Source: Streptomyces sp. NBC_01445 (lineage in GTDB: Bacteria; Actinomycetota; Actinomycetes; Streptomycetales; Streptomycetaceae). Taken from it: a DNA stretch of 64,000 bases. The stretch's first letter is position 1. Every line of letters begins with the position of its first letter. The stretch lies in assembly GCF_035918235.1 (NCBI RefSeq), contig NZ_CP109485.1, positions 5,629,501-5,693,500 of the forward strand, given 5' to 3'. Made by a program: the position numbers and the translations under genes. The notes below the pieces were generated by a model. It was not told where the DNA came from. It ran no database searches and saw nothing but the letters and a program-made list of their open reading frames with translations. Shown here one piece after another: positions 62,234-64,000 of the stretch.

Positions 62234-62707
62234 ATGATTCGTACCGCCACGTCCGCCGATGTCCCCGTCATCCACGCCCTGGTCCGTGAACTCGCCGACT
62301 ACGAGGAGGCGCTGCACGAGGCGCGGGCCACCGAGGAGCAGCTGCGCGAGGCGCTGTTCGGGGAGCGGCCCGCCGCGTTCGCCCACATCGCCGAGGACGA
62401 CACGACGGGCGAGCCCGTCGGCTTCTGCCTCTGGTTCCTGAACTTCTCCACGTGGCGCGGCGTGCACGGGATCTACCTGGAGGACCTGTACGTACGGCCC
62501 GAGGCGCGCGGCGGCGGCCACGGCAAGGCGCTGCTGACCGAACTTGCGCGGATCTGCGTCGAGCGCGGGTACGCGCGCCTGGAGTGGTCGGTCCTCAACT
62601 GGAACGAGCCGTCGATCGACTTCTACAAGGCGCTCGGCGCGGCGCCGCAGGACGAGTGGACGGTGTACCGGCTGACGGACGGGGCGCTGGCGCGGCTCGG
62701 GTCGTAG
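62234..62707 (+). CDS. SSAT-like GNAT acetyltransferase
   Basis: 157 residues. GNAT motif A YLEDLYVRPEARGGGHGKALLTEL at about 80-103 and motif B WSVLNWNEPSIDFYKALGA. The YLED and WNEPSI blocks are those of eukaryotic spermidine/spermine or thialysine acetyltransferases (SAT1/SAT2), so the likely substrate is an amine. ATG 62234 sits 13 bp after the end of a 35-bp tandem repeat; no clear ribosome site. Confidence 0.82.
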   Translation: MIRTATSADVPVIHALVRELADYEEALHEARATEEQLREALFGERPAAFAHIAEDDTTGEPVGFCLWFLNFSTWRGVHGIYLEDLYVRPEARGGGHGKALLTELARICVERGYARLEWSVLNWNEPSIDFYKALGAAPQDEWTVYRLTDGALARLGS

Positions 62708-62750
62708 CGCGCCCAGCCGGCCCGGCGCGCCCTTGGACCCGGGCTGCGGG

Positions 62751-63755
62751 TCACGGGATCAGGACCACCTTGCCGATCGTGCCGCGGTTCTCCAGGGCGC
62801 GGTGGGCCGCGGCCGCCTCGGCGAGCGGGAAGCGGGTCACCGCGGGACGCAGGCGGCCGGCCTCGGCCTCCTTCAGGGCGGCCAGTTCCAGCGTGCGGAC
62901 GGGGTTGTCGCCGCCCGCACGCCGCATCATCGGCGGGCCGAGCACCTGTTCCTGGGTGATGCCGCGCCGGGTGAGTTCGTCCTCGGAGAAGGTGAGGGGC
63001 TCGCCGTCGTGCAGGCCCTTGCCGGACCAGCCGAAGACGACGTGGACGCCGCCGGGGCCGAGCAGGTCGACGGCGGCCAGGCCCGCGTCGCCGCCCACCC
63101 CGTCGAAGACGACGGTCGCGGTGCGGCCGCTGAGGAACCAGCGGACCTGTTCGGGCCAGTCGGGGGCGGTGTAGTCGACGGCCAGATCGGCGCCGTTCGC
63201 GCGGACGCGGGCCACCTTCTCGGGGCCGCCCGCGAGGCCGACGACGGTGGCGCCCGCGTGCTTCGCGTACTGGACGAGCAGGGTGCCGACGCCGCCGGCC
63301 GCGGCCGGGATCACGGCCACCGACGCGGGGCCGAGCGGCGCGAACTGGAGGATCCCCATCGTCGTACGGCCCGTGCCGATCAGGGCGACGGCCTCGGCGA
63401 AGTCCAGGCCCGGCGGGAGTTCGTGCAGGCGGGCCGCGTCGATGACGGCGAGCTCGGCGTAGCCGCCCGGGGCGAATCCGAGGTGGCCCACGACGTGCTT
63501 GCCGAGCCAGGACGCGTCGGTGCCCTCGCCGAGCGACTCGACGGTGCCGGCGACCTCGCGGCCGGGGACGGTGGGCAGTGCGGGCGGCTCGGGCGCGGGG
63601 CCCTTCATACCCTCGCGCAGGGCGGTGTCCAGGAGGTGCACGCCGGCCGCGGCCACGGCGATCCGGACCTGGCCGGGGCCGGGCAGGGGGTCGTCGGTCT
63701 TCTCGTAGGTGAGGTTCTCGGCGGGGCCGAAGGCGTGCAGTCGTACGGCGTGCAT
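62751..63755 (-). CDS. MDR-family zinc-independent quinone oxidoreductase-like enzyme
   Basis: 334 residues. GroES-like N-terminal domain (VPGREVAGTVESLGEGT), NADPH-binding AAAGGVGTLLVQYAK near residue 150 and the C-terminal HRALENRGTIGKVVL. No structural zinc Cys. Members reduce quinones or enones with NADPH. ATG 63755 is chosen (MHAVRLHAF); the longer frame adds a Lys/Arg-rich stretch that is not family-like. Substrate unknown. Confidence 0.87.
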   Translation of the reverse strand: MHAVRLHAFGPAENLTYEKTDDPLPGPGQVRIAVAAAGVHLLDTALREGMKGPAPEPPALPTVPGREVAGTVESLGEGTDASWLGKHVVGHLGFAPGGYAELAVIDAARLHELPPGLDFAEAVALIGTGRTTMGILQFAPLGPASVAVIPAAAGGVGTLLVQYAKHAGATVVGLAGGPEKVARVRANGADLAVDYTAPDWPEQVRWFLSGRTATVVFDGVGGDAGLAAVDLLGPGGVHVVFGWSGKGLHDGEPLTFSEDELTRRGITQEQVLGPPMMRRAGGDNPVRTLELAALKEAEAGRLRPAVTRFPLAEAAAAHRALENRGTIGKVVLIP

Positions 63756-63843
63756 GGTGGGCTCCCTCGGGCGTACGGCCCCTTGCTGGGCCAGGTGTGC
63801 ACCACCTTTCAGCCTCAAGCTCACTTGAGGTCAAGCGCAGGGG

Positions 63844-64000
63844 TCAGGCCGCGCGGAGACCCGGGCGGGAGGCGGTGAGCGCGAGCGTGGTCGCCTCGAT
63901 GGCGCTGTTGAACGACACCTCGGAGAGCACGCCGGGCGCCGCGACCTGGTCACCCGCCAGATAGACGCCGTCCCCGCGGTCGATCGCGGGCCGGTCCCGC
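63844..64000 (-). CDS. FAD-dependent oxidoreductase, C-terminal ~51 residues (5' end outside window)
   Basis: The partial frame reads DGVYLAGDQVAAPGVLSEVSFNSAIEA near its end: the terminal FAD-binding motif (GD...A.PG...A...A) of phytoene-dehydrogenase-like or amine-oxidase-like flavoproteins. Stop TCA (minus strand) at 63844-63846. The rest of the gene lies beyond the window, so substrate and exact family are open. Confidence 0.65.
   Translation of the reverse strand, partial: RDRPAIDRGDGVYLAGDQVAAPGVLSEVSFNSAIEATTLALTASRPGLRAA

Overview
The window is a high-GC chromosomal segment of a Streptomyces-type actinomycete. The evidence is GC-rich codon use, many GTG starts, 4-bp start/stop overlaps, and recognisable core actinomycete genes: nur, rsiG, mshA, gpmA, phoU/phoRP, carD-ispD-ispF-cysS-rlmB and msiK. 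The gene content and order resemble the central S. coelicolor chromosome. There is no prophage, IS element, CRISPR array or rRNA operon. One tRNA gene (Thr, anticodon TGT) is present.

Layout. 0-5.3 kb holds a nitrobindin-like protein tail, the nickel regulator Nur, a YgfZ-type folate protein, D-aminoacyl-tRNA deacylase, the c-di-GMP-dependent anti-sigma factor RsiG, an asparaginase and an Eis-like acetyltransferase. 5.4-9.9 kb holds three paralogous modules. Each is a roughly 60-residue membrane protein with a conserved FEQL-QW-YG core, transcribed divergently from a GntR-type regulator with an unusual C-terminal domain, and each has palindromic sites in the intergenic DNA. This is the most novel-looking part of the window. 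10-13.5 kb holds a protein with two complete phosphotransferase catalytic centres, a TetR regulator, and debris that includes the tail of a HelD/UvrD-like helicase. 13.5-18.3 kb holds a MarR/efflux/FDOR set, an AraC regulator, and an XRE-HbhA-DUF2516 trio with the same order as Mycobacterium tuberculosis Rv0474-Rv0476. 18.3-29.5 kb holds a PP2C phosphatase, an NlpC/P60 endopeptidase, a methyltransferase, mycothiol gene mshA with a SigR-type promoter, a YbjN-like protein, a secreted beta-helix protein, an MFS transporter, gpmA and a secreted serine hydrolase.

29.6-32.1 kb holds a three-gene set that looks linked to type VII secretion. 32.3-39.8 kb is a catabolic island: an NCS1 permease, a LysR regulator, and a five-gene operon in which every junction is a 4-bp overlap. 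That operon encodes a flavin reductase, an HpaB-type monooxygenase, RidA, DUF1028 and an M20 amidohydrolase, suggesting oxidation and then deamination or hydrolysis of a nitrogenous, probably cyclic, substrate. 39.2-44.5 kb is a TetR regulator divergent from aldehyde dehydrogenase, class III aminotransferase and APC permease genes, likely amine or omega-amino-acid use.

44.5-47.6 kb carries an 8-cysteine mini-protein and the phosphate system phoU / phoRP with a PHO box between them. 47.8-54.1 kb is housekeeping: lipoprotein, CarD, IspD/IspF, FDOR, CysS, RlmB. 54.2-58.6 kb has a DoxX-like membrane protein, a sugar nucleotidyltransferase, a membrane-anchored protein and the shared sugar-importer ATPase MsiK. 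58.9-64 kb has tRNA-Thr, a PuuB-like FAD oxidase, a rhomboid-like protein, an APH(6)/Hur-type kinase, an SSAT-like acetyltransferase behind a 35-bp tandem duplication, an MDR reductase and the tail of an FAD oxidoreductase.

All assignments come from reading the sequence. No database search was run.
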